Shown here piece by piece: positions 12,429-26,415 of a stretch of 64,000 nt of DNA (position 1 is its first letter; each line of letters begins with the position of its first letter). Position numbers and translations under genes: made by a program. Below the pieces are notes generated by a model that made no database searches, was not told where the DNA came from, and worked only from the letters and a program-made list of their open reading frames with translations. The DNA is from Ecdyonurus torrentis. Lineage: Eukaryota > Arthropoda > Insecta > Ephemeroptera > Heptageniidae. The stretch covers positions 19,485,066-19,549,065 of the forward strand of contig OX439129.1 of NCBI GenBank assembly GCA_949318235.1. Reading direction: 5' to 3'.

Positions 12429-14161
12429 ACAATTTTTTCTTTATTTTTTTTCTAGTTTTTTTTTTTAAATAGTAGTTCCTTTATAGAACTACGCAGTAGG
12501 CAATTTGTATAACCCCAGTATTGTTGTAAAATAAACTAATCGTTGTTTTTAACTGAAGATAAATTTAATAAATCTGATAATGAAAGTCAATTTTCAGACC
12601 ACAAGTTTGTCAAAGTCGTATTTTTGTTCTATTTTAAATTTATACAAAAGCTTAAATTTTGGTTAATGGTGGAATTATAAAAACAAAAACATATTGATTC
12701 AAATCTTGATATAATTAACAAACAGAAAAAAAAATTCTAAAAAAAGCATTTTCTTTGCTCTGTATTTTTCTCCATACACATACAACTTTATGATTACGTT
12801 ATAGCAACAAATATTTTTATTTTAAAATAAATTAAATTTCCATATAAATAAAGTAGAAAATGAAACGCTCGAGTGCTCTGACATATAGAAATAAAGACTT
12901 CAGATTTATATTGTGCATGCAATATACTGTAAATCAGACACACTCTTTATTACAATACAATGTGTGAAATAATATGTACAACTGGTCAGTATATTATGAG
13001 CTTAATAAATAAGAAAATTTGTTACTTTCTTTTAAAATTGAAATTAAAAAGTTATTATATAATTGTGTATAATGATATGATATATTGGTATAGTTTTTTT
13101 TTCTGTTTACATATTCATCAAAACTTTATAAACATGTTTAATGTATTAACTAAAGTAATAAATAAATATTTTGTTAATTTGTATATAGCTATCAACCCAG
13201 TACGTAAAAAAAATTTGTTGTAATGATGCAAACAATTAAGATGAATTAATAATTGACTTATATCAAGAATTTTTGTAATGCAAAGAAATAATACATTAAA
13301 ATAAAATGCAACTTAATTTTAACTTCTTCTTTTTTATTTTTATTTTTTGCTTTGAATTATATGTAAGAATTACCAGATTAAATAACAAATTTAAAGAAAA
13401 AAAAATAAAGAAATATAATATACCATAAAAATTACTATTACGCTAAAATAATGGCACGATGAAATCACCAAATTTAGTCAGTAACCGTATATGGTGTTAT
13501 ATAGGAATATCATAAGCAACTATCTTAATATTTTAATGCGTAAATTAATATGTTTGGTGACTTCAGAAAAAAAAAATGAGGTAAGGGCCATCCTAATCTC
13601 CGCTTATAATAAAAAATAAAAATAAAAGATTTTTTTTTGTTAAGAAGTCGGCATTTGTTGAATCTACGTTTATAGCCTTGGTCCCGATATCCATGGGTGC
13701 ATATGTTGATGTTATCAAGCAAATGCAGTCGGGCAATTAACTTACAACTTTGTCCTTTTCTCTCTCTCTCAGTCATCCATCTCACGACCTAGCACTCACA
13801 CTCTCAGTCATATATACTTATTAAGTGTTAAATGTAAAACTTTAAATCTTATCTAACGTTTAATTTAATGTAATGAGAAATATATACAACTATTTATTAA
13901 CATAAAAAAAAAAACAATTGTAATTTATGTTGATTTCAAGTTTTGTAATATTTTTATAAATTATTATAATTTTAAAATTGCAAGGTTACTGCTGCTTTTT
14001 TTTTTTTTTTTTTTTTTTTTTTCTTTACAGAATCACTTTTTTATGAATATTTATTGAATTTTATTATTAAAGAACATATTATAAAAATCTATAAAAACCA
14101 ATTATTTAGTTGCTTGTTTCTGTTCATGATATTCTCAAACGTTTATTGTACTTCATATTAA

Positions 14162-14200
<39 letters not shown>

Positions 14201-15313
14201 TGTGAAAATTTTTAATTTATGTATATAAAAAAATCTTCAGTCTAGACTTGAAAATTACAATTCAAATTTACAAAATTAAGTTGAAAATACAAAATTAAAA
14301 TTATTCTTTTTTTTTCAAGCCTCTCAATCTCACTCGCCCCTTTCCCTCTCCTTTCTTACTGTTAATGCACAAATAAAGTTTTTTTTAAATGAATTAGGAT
14401 ATACATACCAATTACTTTTTTAAATCACCTCATAAACTAAACAAAAATTGCATATTTTTAGCAAAACGGATGCGCAAAGAAAAATTACGACTCACGTATA
14501 AAAACAATAAATCAGAAGCTTAAAAGGTCTTCGCTGAAATACAAATTACAATATTAATATATTGGTATGAAATATAACCAATAAATTACTTTCGAAAATT
14601 TATATATATTTTTTTAAACTAATACGTAGTTTGTAAGTATTACATTGACTTTAAATAATTTTTTAAATAAATAATAAAATAATTATGATTTCTCTCTTTA
14701 ATTTAAAAAAATGACATGACCCTAAAAAAACAAATAAATAAGAAGAGGAAAAAAAATATATATTGTCAAGTTGACTTATTAAAATATGTTAAATTTATTG
14801 AAAGTAATGAAGAGAAAAAAAAATCTTTATTATTTGCATAAAAAAACTATAATAATTTATTAGTATTATAGTTATATAATGGTAATGAGGTAAAAAAATA
14901 AATGAAAATCTGTTTCAGTTATACGTTATAGTTGCACTTCACTTTTTGTTTATTTGTTGTTATTTCGTGATTAATTTGCTTAAAATTATGAAATTTGTAT
15001 TTTATTTTTTTTATTATTATTTTAAACACAATAAATTATAAAATCCAACCAAGGCAAAGACTTATCTATCGGTCGGTTAACATTTTTTATATATACCACA
15101 TGTCTATTATACATATTTTTTACATAATATAAAATTTAAAAAAGTCAAACAAATGCATTTCATAGCCCATTTGTAAAGACTCTATTTAGTCTATTTGAAT
15201 ATATCATATGTATAGAATGAGAATGTCATAGAAATTTAATTTTAATGCAAAGATGCATAACTAAAAAAAAAAAAAAAAATGGTGTATATTATAAAAAATT
15301 ATAATAAAAAAAA

Positions 15314-15377
15314 CTGAAAAAAACAAAAACAAAAACAAAAAAAAAAACAAAAAAAAAAAACAAAAAACAAAAAACAA
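15314..15377. repeat. CAAAAA-type A-rich tandem tract
   Basis: Irregular tandem units of C followed by 5-10 A. The tract resembles the imperfect A-rich array at 48517-48595. Confidence 0.9.
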
Positions 15378-16618
15378 CTAGAAATTAAAATAATAATAAT
15401 TTTTCCCGCATAAAATCTGATTGTTTCCCCCTTGCCTTTTAGAAATAGGTTTGTTATTTTCTTAACACTTTGTTAATTTTTTGAAAAAGTGTTTTTTTTT
15501 TTTTTTTTTTTTTTTTTGGTGATCTAAAAAATAATAATAATGATATGTGATAAATTTAGTTCAGGATATAAAAAAAACAACGTACAATTAAAAAATTAAA
15601 TGAATAACATAAATTTAGAATGTACATAAATTTACTAATCATTGATATTAAATTATACTTATTATTTTTATTTTGAAAACTGGTTATAATGTAAGTTATT
15701 ATTATTTTTTCCATCCCATCATGTATTTTACACCACTGAACATGACAGACAAAAAAAGTAGAGTTTCAAAATGTTACATTACATATTATACGTATACATA
15801 TACATACACGTTACATGCATGCAGTAGTAATTTAGTTTTCCAGTTCATAAATTTGAGTTGATTTTGTGAAAGCAAGCGACTTCTGGCTACTGGTTTTTTG
15901 AGGCAAAAGATCTTCTTGCAAAACTACATTATACAGTACATACATAATACATGTGTTCGTGTACACCTTTTTTTTTTCTTTGAATACAAAATATGTACTT
16001 CATGTATTCTTGCATAAAAGTACTCATTTATCATTGGGATTACCTGACTGTAAAAGATAATAAAAGGAAATAATAAAATAATACATATACGGACCACCAG
16101 AAAACAAAAAGGATTATATTTAAAAAAATTATTTTCCAATATTTCTAAATATATAATATATGACATTAATATAATAATAATTATGCTGAAATAGCCTACC
16201 ACGTCTGTCTTTGTCACTAACAAAGTATCTTTTCGAATACGGAGCATACAGAGAAACCAATAAAATAATTATTATAAATAAAAATTACTAAAAATATTTT
16301 AGTATAATAACATATTAATATATTTGTTTTGAAAAAGCTTTAGTCAAAATATATAGTCAATAGAATTATTAATTATTTTATTTTCCTACTGCTATATATA
16401 ATTTTAATAATGATTTTAACCATTGCATAAAAAAATTGTATTAAAATGCTCTAATTATAAGTTTGATATAAAAAATTAAAATATGCAAATAAGACGTATT
16501 TAAGAAGCATTGTATATAATAATAATCTCTATCAATTAATTTATTTTTCCTCTCTATTAAGCACGTAAATTTAAATACATACAATACTCTTGCGCATATA
16601 ATTACTTCAGATAAATGC

Positions 16619-16846
16619 AATGCTTCTTACCGGCCGTGACGTCGCACCAATCACAGGCAGCGCGGGAAAAAGCTAGGGCCCCCTAATTTAACATTACGCT
16701 TATGGAGTGAAACACGTTTTTTGCGATTTTTGAGAAAACTACTGCACCGATTTTGGAAAAATTTAAATGAGGGATACTAGGCATACTTTAACGTGTTTTA
16801 AGCCAAAAAAAAATTTTAGAAATTTTTTTGGCCGGTAAGAAGCATT
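16619..16846. mobile_element. MITE-like non-autonomous DNA transposon, 17-bp TIRs
   Basis: The left end AATGCTTCTTACCGGCC (16619-16635) and the right end GGCCGGTAAGAAGCATT (16830-16846) are perfect 17-bp inverted repeats bounding 228 bp. The interior is more GC-rich at its left side than its surroundings and has no open reading frame. It contains a stretch reading ACTACTGCACCGATTTTGG (16740-16758), a wording I associate with old arthropod transposons. Target duplication is unclear: AT flanks both ends if the terminus is taken as GCTTCTTAC. No transposase is nearby, so it would depend on a related autonomous element elsewhere. The superfamily is not assigned. Confidence 0.7.
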
Positions 16847-17432
16847 AAGTGAATACAATTACCATGCATGGTAAGAACTAATGTAAAACATTTGGTTGCC
16901 TAATCGATCAACTATTTTGTATTTTACAAACATGAGTTACTTAGAAATCAGTATACATAAGAAATTTCCAACCACACACACAAAAAACACCTTTTTAAAA
17001 ATATTATTATTATTTTATTCTTATTACATACAACATTATTTATATTATGTAAAAATGAAGTAAGAGCTTACGCTTATCCTTGATCAAATCAAAGCAATGT
17101 ATCATCATTTTTTTTTTCTTTTTTAATATTATTCTTTTCACATTTGAGTGGGGAGTTTTGAGTAAAGGAGGGGTCAAGGGAAATTGCAAGAAGTGTTTAT
17201 TATTAATTAATTTTATTATTTTAATTATTATTTACCCTTCTTAATTCATTTATTTTTATCGAACCTGTTTTAGAAATTGATAAAGTGGAACCAATAAAAA
17301 TACCATAAAATACCATAAAAATGTCCAATCTAATATATTTTTAAGCATTAAAATTATATTTTTTATCACCCTTGATAAACTATTATTTAGAATTTTTAAA
17401 TTTACAATTTTAATAATATCCACCAAGTCTAG

Positions 17433-17435
<3 letters not shown>

Positions 17436-17498
<63 letters not shown>
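17436..17498. repeat. (CT)n microsatellite
   Basis: A CT run of about 63 bp, with a further short CT run at 17519-17530. On the minus strand it would translate as alternating Glu-Arg, which is an artefact. Confidence 0.97.
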
Positions 17499-17502
<4 letters not shown>

Positions 17503-19519
17503 GTTCTTATGCCCATCTTTCTCTCTCTCTGATTCATTTTAAAGCATCCCTTAAATTAAAGTGACTGGTGCACATAATATTTAACAATACATTGACTCAT
17601 TTCTATGCCATATATTTTGCTAATTAAAATCGTCATAAAATAAAATGGTATATTTCCATACAAAAGTAAAGAAATAATTCCTATTATCAAAATAACAAAA
17701 TGATTTTTCATATCTCAAAAATTGAACAGTATAAAATATTATTGCTATACCTCACCTTTCTTATATACATTCATTCATTATTCATTGAGATCATTTTAAT
17801 ACAATATAATGATCATTTCACTTATACAATGTTATTTACGATGTACTATGTTTATTTGTTTTGAACGTAGGTGAGTGAACATATTATATATGAATGAGGT
17901 ATAACAGAAATAATAAAATATAAAATAAAAAATCTCTTAACTGCCTTATTATGATACTTTAATATAAATTTTTAAAACATTACAAAATATTATATTGTTA
18001 TTATTATGAAGATCTTTACTTGGATAACATTATAATATTAGTTGTATTTGTTTTCTGACATTAAGTATTAGCTTATAGTTTATTGTATACATATATACCT
18101 ACATAAAAAATATTTATAATGAAATATGTAAGAAAGAATGAATGTATTTTTTATTGTGTATTAAAATGAAATAAAATGACATTTTTTTTTTTAAATAATT
18201 TATTATTTTGTGTGTAGAATGTTTCTATTTATATTTATGAGTTTTTAATTAGAACAAAAAGAATAAATAATATAATGTGATTTTACTGTTTTATGTTGTA
18301 TGCATAAAAAGTGGATTTTTGACTCAAAAGAAAAAAGTTTCAGAAAAAGCTAAAATAAAGCAAGCAGAAAAAATAAATAAATAAATAAAAATTAGCTGTT
18401 AGAATTTTTTTAAAGGTAGATCAGAGATACATGATTCATTTTGAACGTACCTGATTTTTGGGGGGACAAATTTTTGAGAGATTTATTATTATTTTGGGTT
18501 TTATTAAAAAAAAAATGCGCGTAGAGTTTATAACCAAAGTTCTGTAAAAATCAGGAAAATAATAAAAATATATAAAATAAAAATTGAGTTATTATAAAAA
18601 TAACTCGCTAATAACAAAAGTGTAAAGCATCAAATATCGATCTATTAAAATCATGTATGTCTTCATGTCATCCAACTTTCAATAAAAAAAAAAGTCGAAG
18701 ATTTTTACCTGATTGAAAAATCGAGTTTTAGTGACGACATTCCTGGTAGCTTGCAGTGAATGAAAATGCAGCGACACGTTGTCGCCTTGTTTTTTAATTG
18801 ACTTTGAAATTAGTTCTACAACGTGTCCATGCTTGGTTATTTTTTTTTATTGATTCCATATATACAAGCTTAAGTTATAATTACTTATTAAATAGAAAAT
18901 TTTACTCTAAACAATGTAATTTTAATTCAATAATGACAGGGAAGTGGAAAATCTAGTTTCAATTTAATTGATAAAATTTTCTTATTCAAGTTCTATATAA
19001 CTGCATGATCATAATCTACTTCTTTTTATATTAGAGATTCGTTTAACATGAACATATTATTTATATACACAGACTTTATTTTAATTGTAAGGTAATTTTA
19101 TGTGTCGTAAGGACTCTCAAAATTGGAGTAGTAGGTGAAATGTCCCGTGATTTAAATACGAATGGTGATGAAAATCAACCAATCTTATTTTATTATATCA
19201 TTCCTATAGCAGTCTCACAGACCAAAATAAAATAAATTCACTAAACTTTAATAATAATAATATAAGTTTTCAAATTTATTTTTAAGTTACTTTGTTTATT
19301 TTTTTTTTAATGTTAAAACACCATTTTATTTAATTCCAATTATACCAACGAGGATGATTTTATGATTTTAATGAATATATTCGTTAAATATGTTCGTATA
19401 TTTACAAGAAATAATCCTGATGGGGGCAAAAAACTAGTTTCATTGTTTGATTTTTTCTTTACACTTAAGATATTTTAAGATTGTTTACTAATGTGAAATA
19501 TGATTATTTATGTTTACAG

Positions 19520-19717
19520 TCGGAGTAACGTGCAGCGCGCGTCATTGCGATGATGCGGGGGTGGTTTGATGCATTCCGTAACGACGGCGGTCCCACGCTC
19601 TACAGTCACAGTAACCGTACCCCGGTCACTGGTGATGTGCAAACCCTTGCCTTAGCCGGGGTCTTCTGCACCATTTTCCTAGCCTTTCTCATCATCTTCC
19701 CCGGAGTTCGCAAAGAG
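19520..19717 (+). CDS. DUOXA: Dual oxidase maturation factor, coding exon 1 (residues 1-56)
   Basis: First coding exon of the multipass ER protein that lets dual oxidase fold, leave the ER and reach the plasma membrane, where it makes hydrogen peroxide. The acceptor is TGTTTACAG before 19520. Thirty 5'-UTR bases follow, with an in-frame TAA at 19526-19528, so the start is ATG 19550 or the adjacent ATG 19553. The donor is GAG|GTAGGA after 19717 (phase 0). Residues 5-19 read WFDAFRNDGGPTLYS, the family's arthropod N-terminal signature. NRT at 22-24 is a glycosylation site, fitting the extracellular N-terminus known for the family. Residues about 32-51 (TLALAGVFCTIFLAFLIIFP) form TM1, and VRKE (53-56) starts the cytosolic turn. 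The exon is clearly less A+T-rich than its flanks. I am confident of the family; the fly name would be moladietz (mol/NIP). Confidence 0.93.
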
Positions 19718-22452
19718 GTAGGAAATAAAGTAAATCTATATCATTTATCATAGTTCTATTAAATAGCCAATTAGGTACTAGCATCAAATTTTGTTATTAA
19801 ATATTCTACAATTGAGTTCTCCATTTTTTATAAAATGAAGTTGATTGTTTTAATTTACAATAACTATAAAAGTGATTATTTGAAGCGCTCTATAGCCTAA
19901 GCAGTCAATTTTTATCACCGGACAGATAAAAAATAAAATTAACCTTTTCCTGAATGTAATAACAAAAGTTTTGCTACAACCTAATTGACTAAAACATTAC
20001 TCTATCCAAATACACTATACTAGCTTTTTAACCCAGAATGTAAAGCAATAAATTTTCATTTCGGGGACATGCGAACATTAGCTGTCATTGCAGTGAAAAT
20101 TTGTCTTTATAAGTCTAATTTTTACATCACCTTGATATGAATTTTTTATCTGGTGTATATTTTTATCTCTACCAGTACCATATCTTACATAAAATAATTA
20201 TTTTTTTTATTAGAAGTAATTACATTTTCTTGAAAGGGAGAGGTTTATTAAGTTTAAAGGTTTGACAATAGTCATGCATATATTTATCTCCAAATCAAAA
20301 TCATTTAATCACAATCATTTTATTTATAGTTCATGTCATACTATACGAGACGCTTTCGTTTGATTTTCTTATTAAAAGTTGATGCCATTATTCTATTCTT
20401 AACAACAAACTTGTTTATAAAAAAAAAATGTTGCAAGTTTAATAATTTGAAACAAACAAATTAAATTACACGTTTTTTATTACAAAATAAACAAGTAGCA
20501 TAAAAATTTCAATTATAGATTTATTATGTCGTTGTTTTTCCATCTGTTCTTTTCACTCTCTTTACAATCTTTAATTAATAATTAAAAATAAATTATCTTC
20601 TTCATAATTAACAATACATCTTCAGTAGTATAATTGTTATTAGTGTCCTACTATTACAACTATGCCATGCAATAAGGAAATCATAAAAATAGACGTAAAA
20701 AAAAAAAAAAAAAAAAAAATACAATTACAAGTAAAGAAAATTTTGATTATTTTATTCACGTTTCTCAACTTTTACTCTCACTCTAAACATTCCTGAATTA
20801 ACTTACGTGCATACTTTGTTAGTAAAACACATATTAAAGCAATAGAACAGTTCATTCTTATTTGTTGATGTTAATTATTTATAATTAACAAATTATTATT
20901 AATATTATTTGTTAATATTACTTAGCTTCACTTTAGCTTATTACTTTTACTGTATAAAAATATATTATATTAATTGGCTCTAAAAATTTTGAAACTCATT
21001 TTAGAATATAATTTTAATTTATCATAATATAATAATGAGCAATATTTGAAATAAATTTAAATAATTATTAAGAAAAGGAAGACAATTATTTAAATGAAAA
21101 CACGTCATTATAATTGAATGAAATTTGAATTTGAAAATCAGATTTCAAAGTGGTGGTAGAAAAATTAGTTTTCAAAAAGTTAAAAAAAAAATGCATTCCC
21201 AAAACCAGGTATATTAACATATTGTACGAACAACCATTAAAAAATATTAAAATATATATACATAAACAAAACTATAAAGAATATCATCACATTAGGACTT
21301 ATTTGCTTAATTGGTTCCCATAATTCAAATCATACATATAAAAAAAAAATCAAATTTATAAAGAAAGCTGTTCAGTAGCTTTAAAAATTACACATAGTAA
21401 TAAACAAGTTTGTTCACATATAATAGTAAATAAAAATAACAAAAGCAGCATGTACTTAAAGATGCTACATATGAAAATGCAATAGAACCAGTTTAAACTT
21501 TCAAAAGAATGTTGTTCACTTTTTAGTTACGCATTAAAAAAAAAAAAAAAAAATGGAGAACTGCATTGAGTTTTCTCTGGAAAAAAAATGACGAAAGTAC
21601 CAAGTTAATGCATCTTAAACATTTTTTTTTCAATCTTTGGCAACTAAATCTATCTTCATCTTATTAATTTTATATTGTAAGCAAGAGAGAAAGTGATCAT
21701 AAGATAGTTTTTATGTCACATTAATGCGAATTTTCTTAATTGCCTGTCTTCTTAATGGTTATTTATACAGTTAATTATTGATTATATAGCTATAATATAG
21801 TTATAGTTAAATTATAAACTTAAATATGGTAAGACTACATCACTATATAATAGTATACTTATCAAGTACATCTGAATTGTAATTAGTTTATATACGTATA
21901 TCTAATTGTATGCGATATAATGTATAATTGTGCACATTAAGTACGGATTTTTAAACAATTACATAAGTGAGGGTTTCATTTCTAAATAAAAAATATTTCG
22001 CATTTGATAAAATGTTGATAAAATTTTTTTTTTGTTTTTATTTGATTAAATGTATAGCAGCAATTTTAATGGACCATTTTTACAATTTCCAAATTGTATA
22101 GAATATTTTCAACAACTCTTGAATCTATGGGCAAAAGGCAATTTTTAAAATATTTTAACCCTACGTTTTCTATATTAACCGTAAGTTCTGTACAAGTCTA
22201 ATACTATATAGATCATATAGCCATCAGAAATACTGCCACACATTTATTTCTGTACGTAAATTCGAAAAAGGCCCATTATTATTATTTTTTTTTTTTATGT
22301 AAAGAACTTTTTTTTTTTTTTTTTTTTTTACGATTTTATCCTTTATGTGCTAGAAAATTCAAGCTCCTAAAAACAAGTAAGCATCTAATAACATTTTATT
22401 TATTTTTTATGAGAAAACTTGTTATAATAAAAGTATAGGTTTACTAGAGAGT

Positions 22453-22456
<4 letters not shown>

Positions 22457-22509
<53 letters not shown>
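22457..22509. repeat. (GA)n microsatellite
   Basis: A GA run of about 53 bp in intron 1, preceded by degenerate GTGA units. Confidence 0.97.
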
Positions 22510-22511
<2 letters not shown>

Positions 22512-23522
22512 ACGTAAAGAATGAAAAATGCATAATCATGCATCAAAATACTCGGTATGTAGTAAAAATAAATTAAATATAATTTTCCAGCACATATTAT
22601 ATTAAATTATTATACATGACATAATGTTAAAATATAAAAATTAAAACATGTTAAAAAGTACATTTTAATAACTATAATAAAGTTAGGTATTTAATAGACA
22701 TATAACTGTGGAGGTTATGATGAAACACTACAACAAAAACGACACTGATATATAATATGAGGATGATGCACATGGTCGACGTATGTATACGTATATCATG
22801 ACGACATAGTAAGACACGCTTCTTGCATGCAGCCTGCATCTCATTTCAATGTCTAATTATGTAACTGCATGCTAGGCTTAGATTACCACAATAAACACTT
22901 TAAATTCATTAATTAACTTATTTAGCGCGCGTAATTATTTTTTATTTTTTTAAATGTCAGAAAGTTATTTTTTATATGATTAGTAATTTTCTTTTATAAC
23001 ATTCATTAATACCATATCTTAAGAATCTTTTGATGTGCTTTCAAATTTTAAAATTTCGTAATAATAAATTAAGAAGAAAAATATACAATTAGAGATAAAA
23101 ACAAAACACTTCATCACTATAGATACAACAAAATTTACCAAATCGATAATTTATTAACATAGTTTGAATAAAATTCAAAATTGTACGGAAATATGAAGTA
23201 ATTTTATACGTTCATTCGTTTTCTATGCATTTTCTTTTTCGAATATTTGAAATATTAATTTATAAAATTTCAATATATTACTTACTATAGATATTTAGAA
23301 ATTGAAGATAAAAAGTACATATTTATAATATATTATGTAAACTATAATTATTAGAAGAGCTTATTTACTATTATCCAAAAACTAATCCAAAACTCCCCGT
23401 CTGAGTTAACAATCAACATTCTACTTAACAGTCTGAGTGTCATTTGAAGTACATTTCAAACATAATTCAGTAAAATATCAAAAATTGAAAAATGACAATT
23501 TTTTTAACACATTATATTAAAT

Positions 23523-23525
<3 letters not shown>

Positions 23526-23603
<78 letters not shown>

Positions 23604-23617
23604 AAGAAAGAAAGAGA
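23526..23617. repeat. (GA)n with a GAAA extension
   Basis: A GA run of about 75 bp passes into four GAAA units (about 23600-23614), a typical compound microsatellite. Confidence 0.97.
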
Positions 23618-25069
23618 ACAGCTGTAAAAGATATAATCTAATATAATAATGTTCACTTACAACTCGAGTTTTATAGGTTGTGGTATATATAGGATAGAAA
23701 ATTGATTGAAAATTTTCTATAAAAAAATACAAATAAAATAAATTTCCAATTTATTTCTTCATCACCATGAAATAACTGTAAAGTATGTACTTATTGTTTT
23801 ATTATTATATCTCTGTTATTACTTGTACAGTGTTGATTGAATTATGTTTGTTATTTAAAAAGCTAAAGTGCATCTATGTTATTTATTTTCCTATTTCATG
23901 TTTAAAGAATTTTAAGTAAAAAACATACTTTTATACATAATAATTTATTATAATCGTGACAATTTTAACTTAAGAAATATTATTATTCAAAGTACATGTA
24001 CGGTACACTTTCTCAGATATAAAATTTTATTCTACTGCTTTATGAAAATGTAATTCATTTACATGGAAACTTAAATGAACGTCATGTTTTATAGAAATAC
24101 ATATTATTTTTATTAAAAGGTAAGGGAATAAAAATTTGTAACTAAGACATTGTACCGAAATGAAGTGAATAACTTGCACTTTTAGTGTTACTATGCAGTC
24201 TATAGTTGTGCAAGTTATTTTTTTTTTCGTACTTTTCTTATTTTATTTAACTCAAATATTCTATACAAATGTGTACAGATAAAGTGATATACAATTTTAC
24301 TCTATTGACTTACGAAAATGGAGCAATATATTAAATTTAAATAATGTATTGTTTTGCCATAAGGACAGTATAATGAAATTTTATATCACAGTGGCTGTAC
24401 ATGTAGTTTTTCAGATCACAAGTAAAATAATAATAATAATCGTTTGCCTTATTTTGAAAATGCAATTTATTTATTCATGGAGACTTTAAGTATAGTTCTC
24501 CTTGTAATTACTCAATACATGTTATTTTCATAGGAAAATAAATTGAAGTATCTTGAGTTTAAGTTTTTTGAAGTTTATTGAGCTGTACACTCAATATTAT
24601 AGGCAATAAAAATTGGTTTATTTGTGATGTCATTTAACTTAACAAATTAAAATTACTGTTATTTATTATGACTGATTTATCGAAAAAAAAAAAAAAAAAC
24701 GGTTAAAAAGTAAAAAAATATAAGTATATTAACTTTCATGTTAAAGTTGTTACGTTATTATTAATATATTTATTTTTTTGTACCATGTTTTATCTAAAAA
24801 AAACTATCTGTCTCATTTCATTAGTAATTATAGGCCAAAAAATAAATTTATTTTAAACCTAAAATTGTATATAAAAGTAAACATACTAATTAATAGTTGA
24901 AGTTCGTTCATTCAACGTATATTTATTGACAGTTTGAAAGTGTAATTGAGTGTTTGCGTGATTTGATGTAGTTTAGATTTGTTTTCTTTTTTGTTTTTAT
25001 CTCGATCTGATGTCAAACTTTTCATATTTCTTCACGACTTAAATGCTTCAGTCAGTTATATAGATTCTC

Positions 25070-25185
<116 letters not shown>

Positions 25186-26379
25186 TATTTCAAATGAAGA
25201 ATTTTAACTGTGGGAAAATTTAACCATAAAAGGCATGAAAATAGAAATATTTCAATTTCTTAATTTAAAGTCAATTATATAAAAACAGGTTCAGCCTTCC
25301 AATTTTCATTTAATTGATTTATAACATCATATTTAGAAGAGGTAACTGCAATGGAGGTAAAAATTAATATATTATATTGTTGCTACAAAAAACTTTAACG
25401 AAAGAAAAGTAATGGTTCACTATTCGCAAGATAGGAAGCTCGTACCATTAAAAAAAAAAAACTTATTTACTTTTCCTTTCCTGCATTCAGATAGCGTGTT
25501 ATATATTATATTTTTAAAATAATAAGCAAATTACCCCATTTTAAAATTTATAACAAAATGCTATACAACGTTTGTTTAAAGTAAAGCTCTATCTTTTTAT
25601 ATTTTAATTTAAGCAGATAATTTTCACCACTTTATAAAATTATTGTTGATTTAAGCTGCCGTAACAAAAAGAAGAAAATCAAATACGATTTTTATTTTAT
25701 ATAACAAAAGAAATTAACATTTTGAATTTCCACATTTTTGTACATAAATTTAACGTCAAAAAAACTCGCACGAAAGTTAAGAAATAAAAAAATAAAATAA
25801 AAATGTAGAACATTCCCATCACTTAATTGGAAATCATCCAAAATAAAAGTCATTATGATGAGATATTATTTCATAATTTTAAAATAAAATGCATTAAAGA
25901 TTTTGATATATGAGTTCTTTTTAAACTTATGTAATAATCTCCATGATAAATGGCTAAATATAAAAAATGTTACTTTGAAATTTTTTTTGAACACGATGAA
26001 AATAAACTTGAAATAATTTAGCTGTCATGATGCTGCATATTACATAAATGAATACATCTATTAGGAATTTAAGTGGTTTTATATATTTTTAAAATGTGAA
26101 AACGGTATAATCAAAATGCATTTTAATTTAATAAAAATACATGCATTGAAAAAAATATATATTATTATACATAATTATATAATAAAAAAAGTAAGTAATA
26201 TTTTCATAACCTATTAGCCTGTGGAGCAATTATTTTTAGCACGCAGTACAATAAATTTGATTGCTTGAAAATTTATTAATTGTTCATAGAAATTGCATAC
26301 GTAATCAAATTTGTTACATATTGCCCCGTGAGAACAAGCCTTAAAAGTTTAAGAATTTCGTTCTTTGTAAATTATTTTT

Positions 26380-26415
<36 letters not shown>

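Larger units (their letters stand above)
6643..19519 (+). other. Putative 5'-UTR intron
   Basis: A stretch of about 12.9 kb between the candidate first exon and the proven splice acceptor TGTTTACAG (ends 19519), with a branch-point-like TACTAAT about 30 bp before it. It is A+T-rich with no coding support. It holds poly-A and poly-T runs, (TC)n at 12353-12428, (CT)n at 17436-17498, a CAAAAA-type tract at 15314-15377, and a MITE-like element at 16619-16846. A somewhat GC-richer stretch at 10500-10710 could hide an alternative non-coding exon. The left boundary depends on the uncertain first exon. Confidence 0.4.

Noticed and set aside
17256..17537. Open frames rich in Arg-Glu, Ser-Leu or Tyr-Ile near dinucleotide repeats
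   Set aside because: They translate (CT)n, (GA)n and (AT)n microsatellites. They have no conserved flanks, and the same artefact occurs at 12.4, 23.6, 25.1 and 30.1 kb.
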